NCBI GenBank assembly: GCA_029449245.1
Contig: JANATF010000004.1
Location: 496,001 to 560,000 of the forward strand
Length of the DNA stretch: 64,000 bases
Origin: Mortierella alpina
Taxonomy: Eukaryota; Mortierellomycota; Mortierellomycetes; Mortierellales; Mortierellaceae
Direction: 5' to 3'
Each line of letters begins with the position of its first letter. The stretch's first letter is position 1. Positions 26,401-38,100 of this stretch are shown here, piece by piece. The notes beneath the pieces were generated by a model. That model searched no databases. It was not told where the DNA came from and saw only the letters and a list, made by a program, of their open reading frames with translations. Position numbers and translations under genes: made by a program.

Positions 26401-29400
26401 TCTAGCGTTAGGGCAACACCTGGGGCAAGCGCAGCTTCCACAAAGCCTCGCAAGAGATTTGATCTCTCGGCCTCACTTTCGTCCTTGCCAGATCAACGGC
26501 CCTCAACCAGAGCAAAAGAGGATGTTGCTTTCCTGCTCCGTAGAGTTTTCACGTCTAACAAGCAGGCGCAGCCTCTCCTGACGGATCTGGGAAAGAGCAC
26601 ACAGGACAAGGCCTTGTTTGTCCTTCCGCGTGCTGAGGCAACAGATTTTGTGCCTGCAACAGAGCCACGCCGCTTGGAGACAAAGAAGCTACTCTCGGCC
26701 GCGATCCCCGCTCAGACCGAGGCGTCAACTATTGGCAGCGCTACCGGATTCGCGCCTCCACCCTCCTCATTCGCAATTTCGACCCCTGCTGCGACACCTC
26801 TTGCCCCGGCTCAGCAGACTGTCCAGATGCCCTCGTTTGGTTCAAGCCAAGCACCACCGTCGTTCGGCGCACCCCAGCCTATATTCTCGCTTGCTCAGCC
26901 CGCTGCTAGCCCCGCGAGCACGACTAGATCGCCATTTTTTGCATCCTCTGCTTCAACTGCGCCCGCTCAACAAGTCTTTGGCACCTCGCCAGTCAACAAG
27001 CAAGCGGGATTCGCTGGATTTAATGTATCGGCGCCTACCTCATCACCTACTCCAACGGCCACTACGGCTCCATCCTGGGGCGCCCCTCAACCAGCTAACG
27101 AGACCCCCAAGGCGTTCACCGGCTTCCAATTGCCCAAGGCGACGGCACCAGCCCCCGCAGCGTCTACTCAGCCGTCTTTGATAACGCCTCCGAGCACGGA
27201 ACAACCGAGCAAGTGGAAGGAGGCTGAAGACGCTAGGGATGGAGAGGAAGACGAGGTTGACAACAATGACAGATTGGAGCAGGAAGAGGAAGAGGAGGAA
27301 GAGTACCAGGAGGAGTATGCAAATGAGGACGAAGGCGATGCAGACGACGCGGAATATGACCAGAATGACGCTGGCAAAGGCCGATACGAGCACGATGGAC
27401 AAACCTATGACCTTGGTGAAGGGTCTGAGACCGACACCGACACATGGGGATCAGAGGCTGACCAACGCGACTATGACGACGCGGGAGATGAGTACGAAGA
27501 TGAGGATGGACAGGACGAGGAACACGAGGAGCCTGAGGGAGACGAGCAAGCAACAGAGGCAGACGGGCTCAATGACCAGAGCGCGGCCGCGATTAAGGAC
27601 GAGCCAAAGACACCGTCCAAGAGCGCGTGGGCTGCGCCAGGATTCTCATTCCCTGCCACTGGACCTAAAGCCGCAGAACCGACCTCGACGATGGGGTCGA
27701 GCGAGTCATCCAAGCCTGCATTCTCGTTCTTTACCGCAGCCAGCAAGAGCGCCAAGGAGCCTGAAGCCACACCCAAAACGCAGTCTGCATTTGGTGCTGC
27801 ATCCAGCTCCAACACCTTTGGATCGACAGCCTCCTTCGCTTTTGGCGCGCCTTCAGTCGCGGCTAGTTCTACATCCCCTTTTGCGTCAAAGTCCTTGTTT
27901 GGTGCGTCCAAGGGTCAAGATGATTCTAAAGGCTCTGAGAGTGCTGTAAAGGCAGCTTCTCCCTCTGCTTTTACTACCTCTACAGGAGCTCAAGCACTGC
28001 GGGATTCGAACCAGGAGCAGGACAGTGACGAGAACGACCGATCCTCTGTTGAAGGCGAACACAATAGCGATGCAGAAGACGAACAGGGCAGATTCGAGGA
28101 TCAGCACGGCGGATCAAGTGAGGACGGGCAGGGAGAGGCGGATGATGGCGGAGACGACAGTGACAAAGAGTCGGCCTTGACTGCCATTCAGGTTGGACGC
28201 TCTAGTGCAGCTTTCGAAAGGTCAGATGAGAACAGCTGTTCTTCTACATCGTCTCGGGAATCATTCAGTCTTGTTGAAAAGGCATCTCAGCTGGAGGAGT
28301 CCGACCTTGATCTTTCCAAAGCCGGCTTGGGCAGCAAACCCAGGGATGTGACCTCGCTCTCATCTTCATTTGGAACCGTGGCTGCGGACTCTATCTCGGA
28401 GTCGCTTGCGTTGGATATGAAGGCGGCTGTGAAGATCGCTGATGCGCCATTCGTAAAGCCTCCGCGCCGTCGAAAGGAATCGCGAGATTCGCTGGACTCT
28501 AACACGACAGATGAGGAGGACAATGCTGCTTCGGACAATGATGATTCGCCAGTCCAGAGAGGGCGCGACACAATCCCTGCACCATTGTCCGGATTTGGTT
28601 CTCTACACACGAAGGCGGCTACTGGGGGTTTCTTTGAAGCGCCGTTTGTAAAGCCTCCGCGCCGTAGAAAGGAATCACGGGATTCGATGGACTCCAACAC
28701 GACAGCGGAGGAGGACAGCGCCGAATCAGACAATGATGACTCACCAGCTCCTAGAATTCGCGACTCGACGCCCGGGCCACTGTCAGGATTTGGCACCCTT
28801 GAGACGAAGGACAGTGCAGGAGCTTTGGACTCGTTCAGTCTGTCTCTTGGAGCTGGCGATCAAGGCGAAAAGCCCAAGTCAACTACAAGTCCCTGGGGAT
28901 CTACCTCGACATCATCTTCGTGGGCTAATGTGAGCCAGACATCCGCACCCACCGTGGGCTGGGCATCGACTGCTAGTTTCGGAGTCAGTGGTACAACAGC
29001 GGCAGGTCCTAAATCCGGAGTCGCTACCACGTCCGCCTTCACCTCACAGCCCTCAACTCTGACATCGGCGCCTACCTCGTGGGCTTCTGGAGGATCTGCC
29101 TTTGGCCAGACCTCTACGCCAGGAACTGGATTCGCACAGACCTCGACCCCAGGAACTGGCTTCGGGCAGACCTCGACTCCTGGTACTGGCTTTGGTCAAA
29201 CCTCGACTCCTGGTACTGGCTTTGGTCAGACCTCGACTCCTGGAACTGGCTTTGGTCAGACCTCCACTCCTGGAACCGGCTTCGGGCAGGCCTCAACTCT
29301 CGAAATGGGCTTCGGGCACACTTCAACTCCTGGGACGGGCTTCGGGCAGACCTCCACTCCCGCTGTTGGATTTGCCCAAACGTCCACGTTTGGAAGTGGA

Positions 29401-30378
29401 TTTGGGCAGACTTCGACTGCTACATCTGGTTTTGGTCAGACCTCTAGCCTTGGTGGCGGTGGCACTGCATTTGCCCAAACTCTTGGTGGCGGCTCTGCAT
29501 TCGGTCAAACCTCGAACCTCGGTGGTGGCACTGCGTTCGGCCAAACAGCACAGCTGGGCGGCTCTGCGTTTGGGCAAACGGCATTCGGACAACCCTCGCA
29601 GATCAGCGGAGGTTTCGGAAAGCCGCAAGCCAGCGCGTTTGCTTCGGCAGCCACGCAGTCTAATTTTAGCAACTTTGCCAGGTGGGTAACAAGGCTGTGG
29701 GTGTTCTCTGATTATGTACAAGTCAGAGGTGTCAGGATTTTAACCACTGAAGTCTCCTTGTATTTTACTAGCTCTAATACGAACGCATTTGCCGCTTTGG
29801 CGCAGAGTGGCACCAATGTCCTGGACCAATCTGCCAGTCAAGGCAGTGGATTTGGTGACTCTGGCAGCGGAGGCAGTGCATTCGGAACTGGGTAAGTGGA
29901 CTGGGAGGAGGACCCTGTCGAGTGCTAGGAATGATACATGACTGGGACGGGCGTTTGGAATGGCAAATTGCATCCGATATTAACGATTGCTTGCTGTTGG
30001 TTCTTGGCTCTTATTTTGTTCTCCTTCTACAGCGGCGGATTCGGAGGTGACAGCACGTCGTCTGCTTTTGGAACTGGTGGTGGGTTTGGAGGTAGCAACA
30101 ATACTACGTCTGGTTTTGGAGGTGGGTCGTCGGCCTTTGGCGGAGCTAGCGCATCAGGATCTGGCGGATTCGGCACCGGAGGCGGATTCGGAGCTGCCCA
30201 GGGCGGCATGGGGTCAGGACAAAGCGTCTTTGGATCAGCTAACCAGCAGCAGGCTAGCGGCTTTGGTCAGCCAGCTCAGCAGCAGCAAGGTGGATTTGGA
30301 GCCGGTGCTGGAGCTGGTGCAGGAGCTGGCTTTGGAAATGTTGACCGAAGCAAGGCTTCCTTTTCGGGATTCCGTTAA
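23493..30378 (+). CDS. FG nucleoporin of the Nup214/Nup159 family
   Basis: A cytoplasmic-side nuclear-pore protein whose N-terminal propeller docks the DEAD-box mRNA export factor Dbp5/DDX19 in known members. Nine exons: 23493-23540, 23682-23820, 23902-24110, 24210-24516, 24631-24832, 24947-25917, 26039-29681, 29772-29891 and 30033-30378, giving 1994 residues. Residues 1-405 look like the seven-bladed propeller (GTDTGRLCQID, AVLFEDKTLKMIQ). A Ser/Pro/FG linker leads to a coiled-coil zone (about 550-750). FG/SFG-rich sequence starts near 860, is broken by an acidic block (about 1025-1135), and continues to the last residue (FSGFR). Propeller, then coiled coil, then C-terminal FG is the animal Nup214 order; yeast Nup159 has FG before the coiled coil. 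Intron 1 seems to use a GC donor (GAG/GCAAGT). Confidence 0.92.
28442..28803 (+). repeat. Two-copy 195-bp direct duplication inside the nucleoporin
   Basis: Two segments 195 bp apart encode near-identical peptides that start APFVKPPRRRKESRDS and continue with an acidic run and PLSGFG. This is an in-frame duplication of 65 codons with a basic-acidic motif, and it keeps the frame. Confidence 0.8.
29092..29440 (+). repeat. 30-bp minisatellite encoding GFGQTSTPGT-type repeats
   Basis: About ten tandem units of 30 bp encode a ten-residue period with one GFG and one QTS each. Several neighbouring DNA units are nearly identical, so the array is recent or homogenised. It expands the FG domain without a frame change. 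Confidence 0.85.
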
Positions 30379-30572
30379 GGAACACACAACACGATCAAAG
30401 CTGAATATGCATACGACTCTCTTTTTTTTTCAAGATGTTTCTTTCAGAAATAAAAATGCTTATTGTACAAGGAATCTTTCTAAGATGCTGATGAAGGTGA
30501 ACAGAACGAGGGAGGGAACGGCAAGAATGCGATCGACTGCGGCGACGACGACGGTTATGAAGACGGCGGCGA

Positions 30573-31806
30573 CTAGAGCTGGGTACGCTTCTTGGCCGTG
30601 TTTTGGTATGGACGCAAGACCCATTCCGTGTCTGCGTCTGTCAAGTCCACTGTTCCGGCCTTGATCTGGAAAACTGTGATGGTAACGATAAAAGAATAGA
30701 ACGATGAAAGGGTCAGTCAGAGGGTGGGGCGCACCATTCCATTCTCCTGAGTTCTTTCTCACGAGCCATAGCCAACAGCAGTGAGATATACGTACGCTTC
30801 ATTTCGAATCTTGGTCCAACTTCAGCCAGTTGTACATCCTTATGACTCGTCTTGACAAAGACGTGGTGTCTGAAAGAGATGAAATCATTGTCGTTGGAGA
30901 AGGTCATGACCCGTTTGCTGTCTTCCTTGGGGACTGGGAACAGGTACTTGAGAATGTCGGCTGTTCTCCTTCCGAGTTTGGAGGTAAAGTTGTTGAAGAT
31001 GAGATGTGGGAATGCCTCCGAGACGGTACCGTGGTCCTTGATGTCATGGCGAAGGACGACGTTGTTGAGGGTGAAGAAGGCGGTGGGTCCGTGAGGGAAA
31101 TGAGAGACGATCATGCCGTCGGGTTCTCCACGATGTTCGTGCAGGATGATGAGGTCTGTGACATCGTTGGCTTTGCAGGCGTCAACGAGTTCCTTCATGA
31201 CGTGTCCTCCACGGTTGATGCGTTGAGAGTTTGGGAAGACGAGACGCATTTCCTTGGCAAACTGTTGGAGACGACTGCTGGGGTCGCGCGAGGTGGTGAC
31301 GAGGACTTTGGGATCGTAGACGCCTGCACGGGCATACTCGTCGTCGATGTGGGATGTGGGGTCCTCCTGAGCCTCGTCGTACTGCAGCTCCTTTGTGAAT
31401 GCGGCGCCCTCGTTCCTGAGCTCGGTTGGTACGGGCTTACCAGCTAAAAAAAATATACAAAACAAAACAGGCAACAAATTGTGTTGAGTGGAAACTGTAC
31501 AACGGAAGGAGCAAACGACGTTGGCGGGTTCAGTGGTGGAACAAATAACGAGTTGCAACAGGGAGCATACAGGCGATGGCATCCTTGACAGCCTGCTTCC
31601 GCTCAAAGATCTGTCTGTCCTTGCCCTCGAGGGACTTTTTGTAGAGATATTCACGTCTGAGGCGGGTCTGTCTGCGAATCTAGTCGAGCCAAAGGGAGGA
31701 AGAAGGTGCAATGAGGTATGATACGATTAGCGAACAGGGGTCAGGTCACGGATACGAGAGGAAGAGGAGGGCGCAGGAGGGCTTCTGGCCAGGCTGTAGG
31801 TACCAT
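30573..31806 (-). CDS. IMP4: U3 snoRNP protein IMP4 (Brix domain)
   Basis: A nucleolar component of the small-subunit processome, acting with U3 snoRNA and Mpp10-Imp3 in early 18S pre-rRNA cleavage. Exons on the reverse strand: 31806-31804, 31679-31571, 31443-30796 and 30673-30573, giving 286 residues (human 291). Family matches are near the start ([13 protein letters not shown]), [48 protein letters not shown], the GPTAFFTL Brix core, [23 protein letters not shown] across the last intron, and [10 protein letters not shown]. The first coding exon is the bare ATG followed by a GT donor, which gives the conserved Met-Ile-Arg-Arg start. The gene is tail-to-tail with the nucleoporin and head-to-head with TSR3. 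Confidence 0.93.
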
Positions 31807-32019
31807 TGCGATGAAGAGTGTGGGTGATGTGAGAGAGACGAGCGACAAGGTTGCATTGATGCACTAGATAAAAAAGAAAAAAAAAAAGCAAGCGTAAACA
31901 AGGACTGCTTTCTGACCCTTAACGCCACTTGATGCCTATTTGGCCAACCGCTCAACGGGCATGCTCTACCCATTCTTCAGCATAGACCCTGACCCCACCC
32001 ACACTCCATTCGACACATC
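31807..32019. promoter_or_regulatory. Shared promoter of IMP4 and TSR3
   Basis: The 213 bp between divergent start codons hold both promoters. An A-rich tract lies at about 31867-31889. A PAC-like gcgatgaa (one base off GCGATGAG) occurs at about 31808; it is too weak to call a site. Confidence 0.4.
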
Positions 32020-33176
32020 ATGGGAAAGAACGACAAGCGAGGAGGCGGAGGCGGAGGTGGAGGAGGCGGGAGAGGCCATGGCGGTGGTCGAGGTAGAGGC
32101 CGTGGAGGCAGTCGGGGTGGCCGAGGAGGCAAGAGCCACTTGAACCACCACAAGGACAGGTACTTTAATTCTTTGCCTGTCTTTCTCCAACTCTTATTGT
32201 GCCCCAGCTCAGCAACCCTGATGCCCTATCTTGACAGATACAGGAAGCTAACTGCTCACAACGTACATTTTAGAGACGCCGGCGCTGAGAACGCGCATGA
32301 CATACTCCGCGGAGACGACAAGAGCGGTAACGTCCTTTTTTTTTTCTTGGACAGCACGGAAAGCGGGAGGATATTCTTTTGAAGGATGCGGATCTGACGT
32401 GCGTTTGCTTTACCTGTTTTTTTGTAGAGCGCATTAAGAGCACCATCCCTATGCCTCTGGGAATGTGGGACTTTGAGCACTGCGATCCCAAGCGCTGTTC
32501 AGGAAAGAAATTGGTCCGCCTGGGCATGGTCGAGACCCTCAAAATCAACCAGCGGTTCCGAGGAGTGTGCATGACGTGAGTAGCGGTGTTGCTATGTTGT
32601 TTCTTGGAGAGCTGAGGAAACGAAAAAGAGTCTACCAGGGTCTTCTTTCAGGAGTATCAAATGTGTGAAGGCGACGACTGTGCCTAAACTCTCTCTTTTT
32701 TTTTTTTTTTTTTTTGCTGTAGACCTAATGGCGAGCAAGCAGTGTCGCCGTCAGATCGGGAAGTCGTTCAGGAGCATGGACTAGCTGTTGTTGACTGTTC
32801 ATGGGCAAAGTTGGGCGATGTACCTTTCAAGAAACTCCGTGCAGGACATGATCGACTTTGTAAGCGTCTAAAAGGCTGATAGCCAGCATACCGATCATGG
32901 ACATACTTGCTTCTCTGAGTACGTTCCTTAGACACATATGGTTAACAAGAGGGAGGGTCTATCTGATTTTTTGCCTTGTGAAAATGCTGAAAATAGTGCC
33001 ATATCTGATCGCCACCAACCCAGTCAATTACGGCAAGCCATGGAAGCTGAACTGTGTGGAAGCCTTGGCGGCGTGCTTTTACATCACTGGCTTTGACGAG
33101 TATGGTGATGAACTGCTTGGAAAGTTCAAGTGGGGTCATGCGTTCAAGAAAGTCAATGCGTAAGTATGCCACTGGC

Positions 33177-33209
<33 letters not shown>

Positions 33210-33664
33210 AACAACAACGGCAGCAGCAGCAGCAGCATTTGAAATCTATTGAACGAAAACTAACCTTGGCGTATATTATTTGCTCCGCCCATTCGAACAG
33301 TGAGCTGTTGTCAAAATACTCCAAGTGCACGGACTCTGCTTCGGTGATTGCCGCTCAGAACGAATATCTTGCCATGATTGAGAAGGAACACAATGACCGA
33401 CACGAGGGTGAACACAGTGACGACGATTTGATGGTCCGCAATTCAAACCACTCTATGGTAGCTTTCGGGGATGACGATGGCAGCGATTTTGGAAGCGACG
33501 AGGAAGACAGTGATGAGGAAGGGGTGAGCAGCGAAGAGGGTGATGACGACAGCGAAGAAGACGAAGAAGAGGAGGAGGAAGTAGAAAGTCAACTAGAAGA
33601 AAGCGAGGAGGAGAGTGAGGAGGAATCTATCACCCATTCATTGAAGTCAACGCATATTAAATAA
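32020..33664 (+). CDS. TSR3: 18S rRNA aminocarboxypropyltransferase TSR3
   Basis: It transfers the aminocarboxypropyl group of S-adenosylmethionine to a hypermodified uridine of 18S rRNA late in 40S maturation. Six exons: 32020-32159, 32274-32326, 32428-32575, 32723-32859, 32997-33159 and 33301-33664, giving 334 residues. Family marks are PMPLGMWDFEHCDPKRCSG, SPSDREVV, VVDCSWAKL, LPYLIATNPVNYGKPWKL, EALAAC and FKWGHAF. The N terminus is a Gly run followed by RG/RGG repeats. The C terminus is a long acidic Ser/Glu/Asp tail, common in ribosome-assembly factors. Intron 5 contains a CAA/CAG microsatellite. The gene is divergent from IMP4, another 40S assembly factor. Confidence 0.93.
33176..33238 (+). 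repeat. Trinucleotide microsatellite in TSR3 intron 5
   Basis: About 16 AAC-type trinucleotides, one interrupted, pass into CAG repeats. The tract lies wholly inside the intron between 33160 and 33300, so length change should not affect the protein. Confidence 0.9.
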
Positions 33665-33742
33665 AGCGACCCAGGCCTATCTATATAGTCTACTTCTACT
33701 GTGAGCGCTCGATCTGCTGTCTATAGTATTGTATTCATTCTC

Positions 33743-34824
33743 TTAAAGGGATAGCACGTTGAATGACTCTTGCTGTGTGCGCTCAAACTGATCTGCCTCC
33801 TGTGAGATTTGGCGCAGAAACTGGACGACAACTTCACAAAACTTTGCCTGGGAGGATGCATCCGAGATGGCATGGTTTGCTTCAGGTAGCACGACGAATC
33901 CGCGGCAGCTGGGACTCGCCGCCAATTTGTTGATTAACTGCTCCTTGTGGACATGCTCGGGTATATACTCGTCTTTGCCTGAATGTGCAAAGATGTGCGG
34001 TATTTTGACTTGATTGAACAGGGCAGCCATCGTTTCCTGTGGTATATCAGAGCTGAACATGTCGTCGTCGCCTCTGTAGTGTTTTGAGAATGCGGATAAG
34101 TAGACACTCCTTATGCCAAAAAAAAAAGGTCAAAGCACCTGCAGCGAGGCACTTATAGTGAACTCACCCGATGGAAGCCAAAGAATTGAACCGATAGGCT
34201 GTAACTGGAGCGACATCAACCTCCCTGACCATGAGTTCCTGGCCCTAGTAAAAAAAAATGACTTCGTATTGAGTGCCCGGGGGAAGGAACGAAAATTTCT
34301 TTGACGCGAACAAAAATGCGGGTCAAAGTTACCTTGCCATCGTTGATCATGGTTCGTGCCATATGCAGATATTCGCTGAACATGTCGATGGAGGAAGCCA
34401 TGAACTCGCGATCTGACACAGCTCCCTGAAGCACCATTCCATGGATAGCCGCCCTGTGTTGGCCGTAGATGGCGTAGAATATGGCGTCCTGACAGCCAGT
34501 TGAGTGTCCAATGATGAACAGACGCGTTTTCGCCCTGACGTCCCGCAAAAAGCTGAAGAGGATGTCCAGCTCCCGAACGTCCTCCTGCAGCGAAGAGGTG
34601 CCGTAGCCCATGTGGCTGCTTGAGAGCATGACCTGGATCAGGGAATAGCCCAGCTGGTCAGCCAGGGCCTCGGAGAGGAGCGGGAGGTAAGGCAGGGCGT
34701 GGTAGCCGTCCAGGAGTCCGCCAATAAAGACCACGGCGTTGGGCGAGTTCTCGGGCCCGGATTCGAACATGGTCAGGCGTGTCTGGGGATTGTAGACTGA
34801 GAGTGTTCCCTGGAGGCTGATCAT
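33743..34824 (-). CDS. DUF1749 (UPF0613) alpha/beta-hydrolase-fold protein
   Basis: Three exons on the reverse strand (34824-34333, 34244-34168, 34073-33743) give 299 residues, the usual size for this fungal/plant family. The fold is visible from VVFIGGLLDGYHALPY near the start, the nucleophile elbow GHSTGCQD with its Ser, PVTAYRFNSLAS, and a C-terminal part with HSGKDEYIP (acid) and EANHAIS (His of the triad). The family substrate is unknown; some related proteins are annotated as esterase-like. It starts 329 bp from the divergent HECT ligase gene. Confidence 0.9.
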
Positions 34825-34938
34825 GGCGGGAGTGCAATGGATGTCTGTCGGGAGCAGAGAAAACGAGAAGGATGAGTGCTGGAATGAATGGGCTTTGCGC
34901 TTTTTTTTTTTGCACAGGCTGGCTGAGGGCCCAAATGT

Positions 34939-34969
<31 letters not shown>

Positions 34970-35153
34970 TTTTATTTCTGCTGCACCCACACACCGTTGC
35001 GCTTCATTCACTCTTGTTCGTTGCGCATCACCCCACAGACACATCTCTCTCCCTCTCTGTCTCTCTCACGTCCAATTGCCTCATCACCTCGTTCGTCGCT
35101 GTCCCAATTCTCACCTCTCGGCCTGTCCTCTCTCTCGCCATCCACACCCCTTC
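34825..35153. promoter_or_regulatory. Shared promoter of the DUF1749 and HECT genes
   Basis: The 329 bp between divergent starts contain a T-run (34902-34911), the C30 tract at 34940-34969, and a CT-rich leader for the HECT gene. The forward frame is open far upstream of 35154, but that part is homopolymer and leader sequence, so the ATG at 35154 is preferred. Confidence 0.5.
34940..34969 (+). repeat. 30-nt uninterrupted poly-C tract
   Basis: Thirty consecutive C on the forward strand between two divergent genes, close to where the HECT transcript should begin. The G-rich strand could form quadruplexes and the C strand an i-motif. True length may differ from the assembly, because long C runs are error-prone. 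Confidence 0.85.
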
Positions 35154-38100
35154 ATGTTCCAGCCTCGTCCAGGCGCTACGGCAGACAAGAAGGCCGCCCT
35201 TATCGCCCAGGCAAAGGCAGACAGGCTAGCCCGGAGTGGGCAAAAGAAGCTGGAGCAGCAGAATGCGCTTCAGGAAAATGCCGCTTCCAGGATACAGCAG
35301 TTCTGGCGCCGGGTCTATGCGAGACGCACAGCGCGCGACCAGCAGCGCGCGGACTGGGATACTCTCGCAGCTCAGTTGCCAGCGACACCGGCGCAGAGCC
35401 TCGTTAGGAACTTGAAGCTCGCGTTTCTACTCATCCGCTTCCATGACCCTCTCACCTGTCCCGGGGACAGCTGGCGACTAGCCACACTCTGCAAGCTGCT
35501 GCTCTCCAAGACTATCATCGCCGCTTCAGAGAGCAACGCGCCGAGCCCCACAGACTCGCCAAATATACCCTCACCCGCCCTAGAAACAGAGTCTGCTTCA
35601 CCAACGTTAAACCAAAAGCCGGTGATGCAAGCTCCCTTCCAGATGGCTCTTCTCCACGCGCGATATGCAGACCTCTCAGCAGCTGCCCTGCTGCGGCTTC
35701 TTCAGTTGTGCATTACGACCATTTCAGGACACCAAAGTGACGCCAACCTCAATAACAGGATGTTCCCCGCAATAGGCTCAAAAGGCAAGGCGATTGCCCG
35801 GTCAGCCAGACCACCCTTTTGCGATCCAAAGAGCAAGGAGCTCTACGTCTCGGGACCAGAGCTCCGCTTTCTGATGGCTTATGTCGACACCAACACGTAT
35901 CGCCTACCCGAGACGGTTAATGCGGCGATCCGGAAGCAGATGATGGATAGGGGAACGACCTTGATCATCAGGATACTCAACAGCGGCCAGTTTTACAAGG
36001 ATGTCAGGACTGGCATCCTCCTGAGGACAGATTCGCTCATTCAGCTGCAGGAACGCGCCAAGAGGACCACACCAACACCCGAAGAAGCGTCAAGGCAGAA
36101 GGCGCTCGGTTTGTGGATAACAGCCATCTGGCGATGCTGTCTGCTACTACAGTCTGTGGACAAGGACTTTACAGACAGGTCGATGATCAAACCCCTGCCC
36201 AAGCATCACAAGGACAATCTTATCAACCTGCATAGCGACGACTCGACAGTGGTGGGAATAACCTGCCACATCCTTACTGCTCCACTGTTTGTGGATATTC
36301 TTGATGATCTGTGCATTCAGCAAGCCATGAAGAGCAACGTCTTGAAGGAGACGTTGGATGCGATTATGGATACCCGTCATCAGCAATACATTCTCTCGAC
36401 CCTCAGTCTCAACCGGACGCTCTTCCTTCTCGGTAATATGACACAGCTCCACAGGATCATAATGGCGAGGGGTGCGAACCAAGTCAATGCGAGCCTGAAA
36501 ATCCGTCTGGTGGATGTCGCTGTAGTCTTGTTGACCCACTGTCAAAAATACGCGTCGAGCGCGCAGACTTCCGAATTCCGACACTATCATCCTGTTTTTT
36601 CATGGACCAACGTCTCGCAAAAGGATCAGCAGCTATCGACCGCGCAAGCAAAGATGCTCTTTGTGCAGTTAGAGCAACTATGGAGTAGGGACTTTGCGCT
36701 CGGGATCTTTCGCACCCTGCTAGATCTCTCGCTACCGGTCGCGAACGCAGGTGCATCGGCGATTGTCGACCCGATGTCAGAAGCCTCCGTCGTAACCACA
36801 CCAACATCCTCCACAGCTAGTCATATCAACCGCGTTTCGTCCCAAGTTGAATCAAAAGTACATCGGGGCGGTGGTGGGTCGGATCCTCAAGGGACGCTTC
36901 TTGCTATCGAGATTCAGCAGGCTTGCCTGTTCTACATGACGCTGATGCGGTCGTTCGAGTCGCAAAAGACCAAGATCTTGGTCACCCTGATGTATTTGCC
37001 CTCGTTCTTGACACAGCTGTGGAGGTTCATGGCGACTCTAGGACCCAAAGGAGGGATGCATATATATTTGGAGGCCGCTTCTGGAAGTGGCCGCAAGGGC
37101 CTGGACCAGGAACCCTTGATTGCGATCCTTCAGGTCTTTTGCGAGTGCTGCGCGCGGTTTTTTATGTGAGTGGACTTTTGCGCTCAATTTTAATAAGGCT
37201 GGGCTAAAAACTTGATTGCAGCTCTCTAACGATTATGATCTTGTCTTGTAGAACCCTCGATGACGACGATATGTATGAGCAACAAAAGCCATGGGAACTC
37301 TCAGAGCTTGTCTTCATGTCTGGTTTCCTGAACCAGTTTTGCTTGTCGGTGCTAAGTCAGCAGGACGACTCAGGAATTGTAGGAGAGGTCAAGGAATCAT
37401 CCTCAGCATTGACAACTACAACAGCAGCTCCTGTGCTGCCTCCAATGGGGACGTTACCACCGATTTTCTATCACGCGCGACAAGTTTTGATGCAGCTCTA
37501 TGAAAGAGACTGTCGGAGAGCCTTCTGTCCTCCGAACCATTGGCTTTTACTACACCCAACCAAGAGCGTTTTTCAATCGCCTTTACAGCTCCTGGCGTCG
37601 CTCTCCCTGACTGGAAACAGCCGATCCAAGAGCAGCACCGCTTCAGGCAATACTAAAACAGCAGCGAAAAAGAATGGCAGCCTTTTTTCTTTTTCGTCGT
37701 CGTCCAAAGCACCGCCTCAATACGCAACCCCCAAAGAGTTCATTGCCAAAGTCAGCCAGAAGGACAGGACGGCTCTTCAAATACTGGAAACAATGCCCCA
37801 TGTCATACCCTTTAGCGCGCGCTTGGAGATCTTTCGAGACTTTATCAAGGAGGACAAGACCCAGAGGGCTCAAAGCTTGGCGCTGGTGAGACCCGATCTG
37901 CATCAATCGGTCTTGGTCAAAGTTCGACGCGGCTACGTACTGGAGGACGGGTATCAAAACCTGGGCCAGCTGTCTGCGAGCGGATGGAAGAATACGATTC
38001 GGGTGAAATTTGTGAACGAGGTGGGCGCAGATGAGGCCGGTATTGACCAAGGTGGACCGTTCAAGGAGTTCATGGAGAGCTTTCTCGAAGCTGGATTCTC

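Noticed and set aside
27043-27402. Reverse-strand frame opposite the acidic block of the nucleoporin
   Set aside because: A mirror of GAR-rich coding DNA; such antisense frames occur throughout the FG region.
34823-35407. Upstream extension of the HECT frame, and an overlapping forward frame, through the C30 tract
   Set aside because: The extension would encode a proline homopolymer and leader sequence; family conservation starts at the ATG at 35154.
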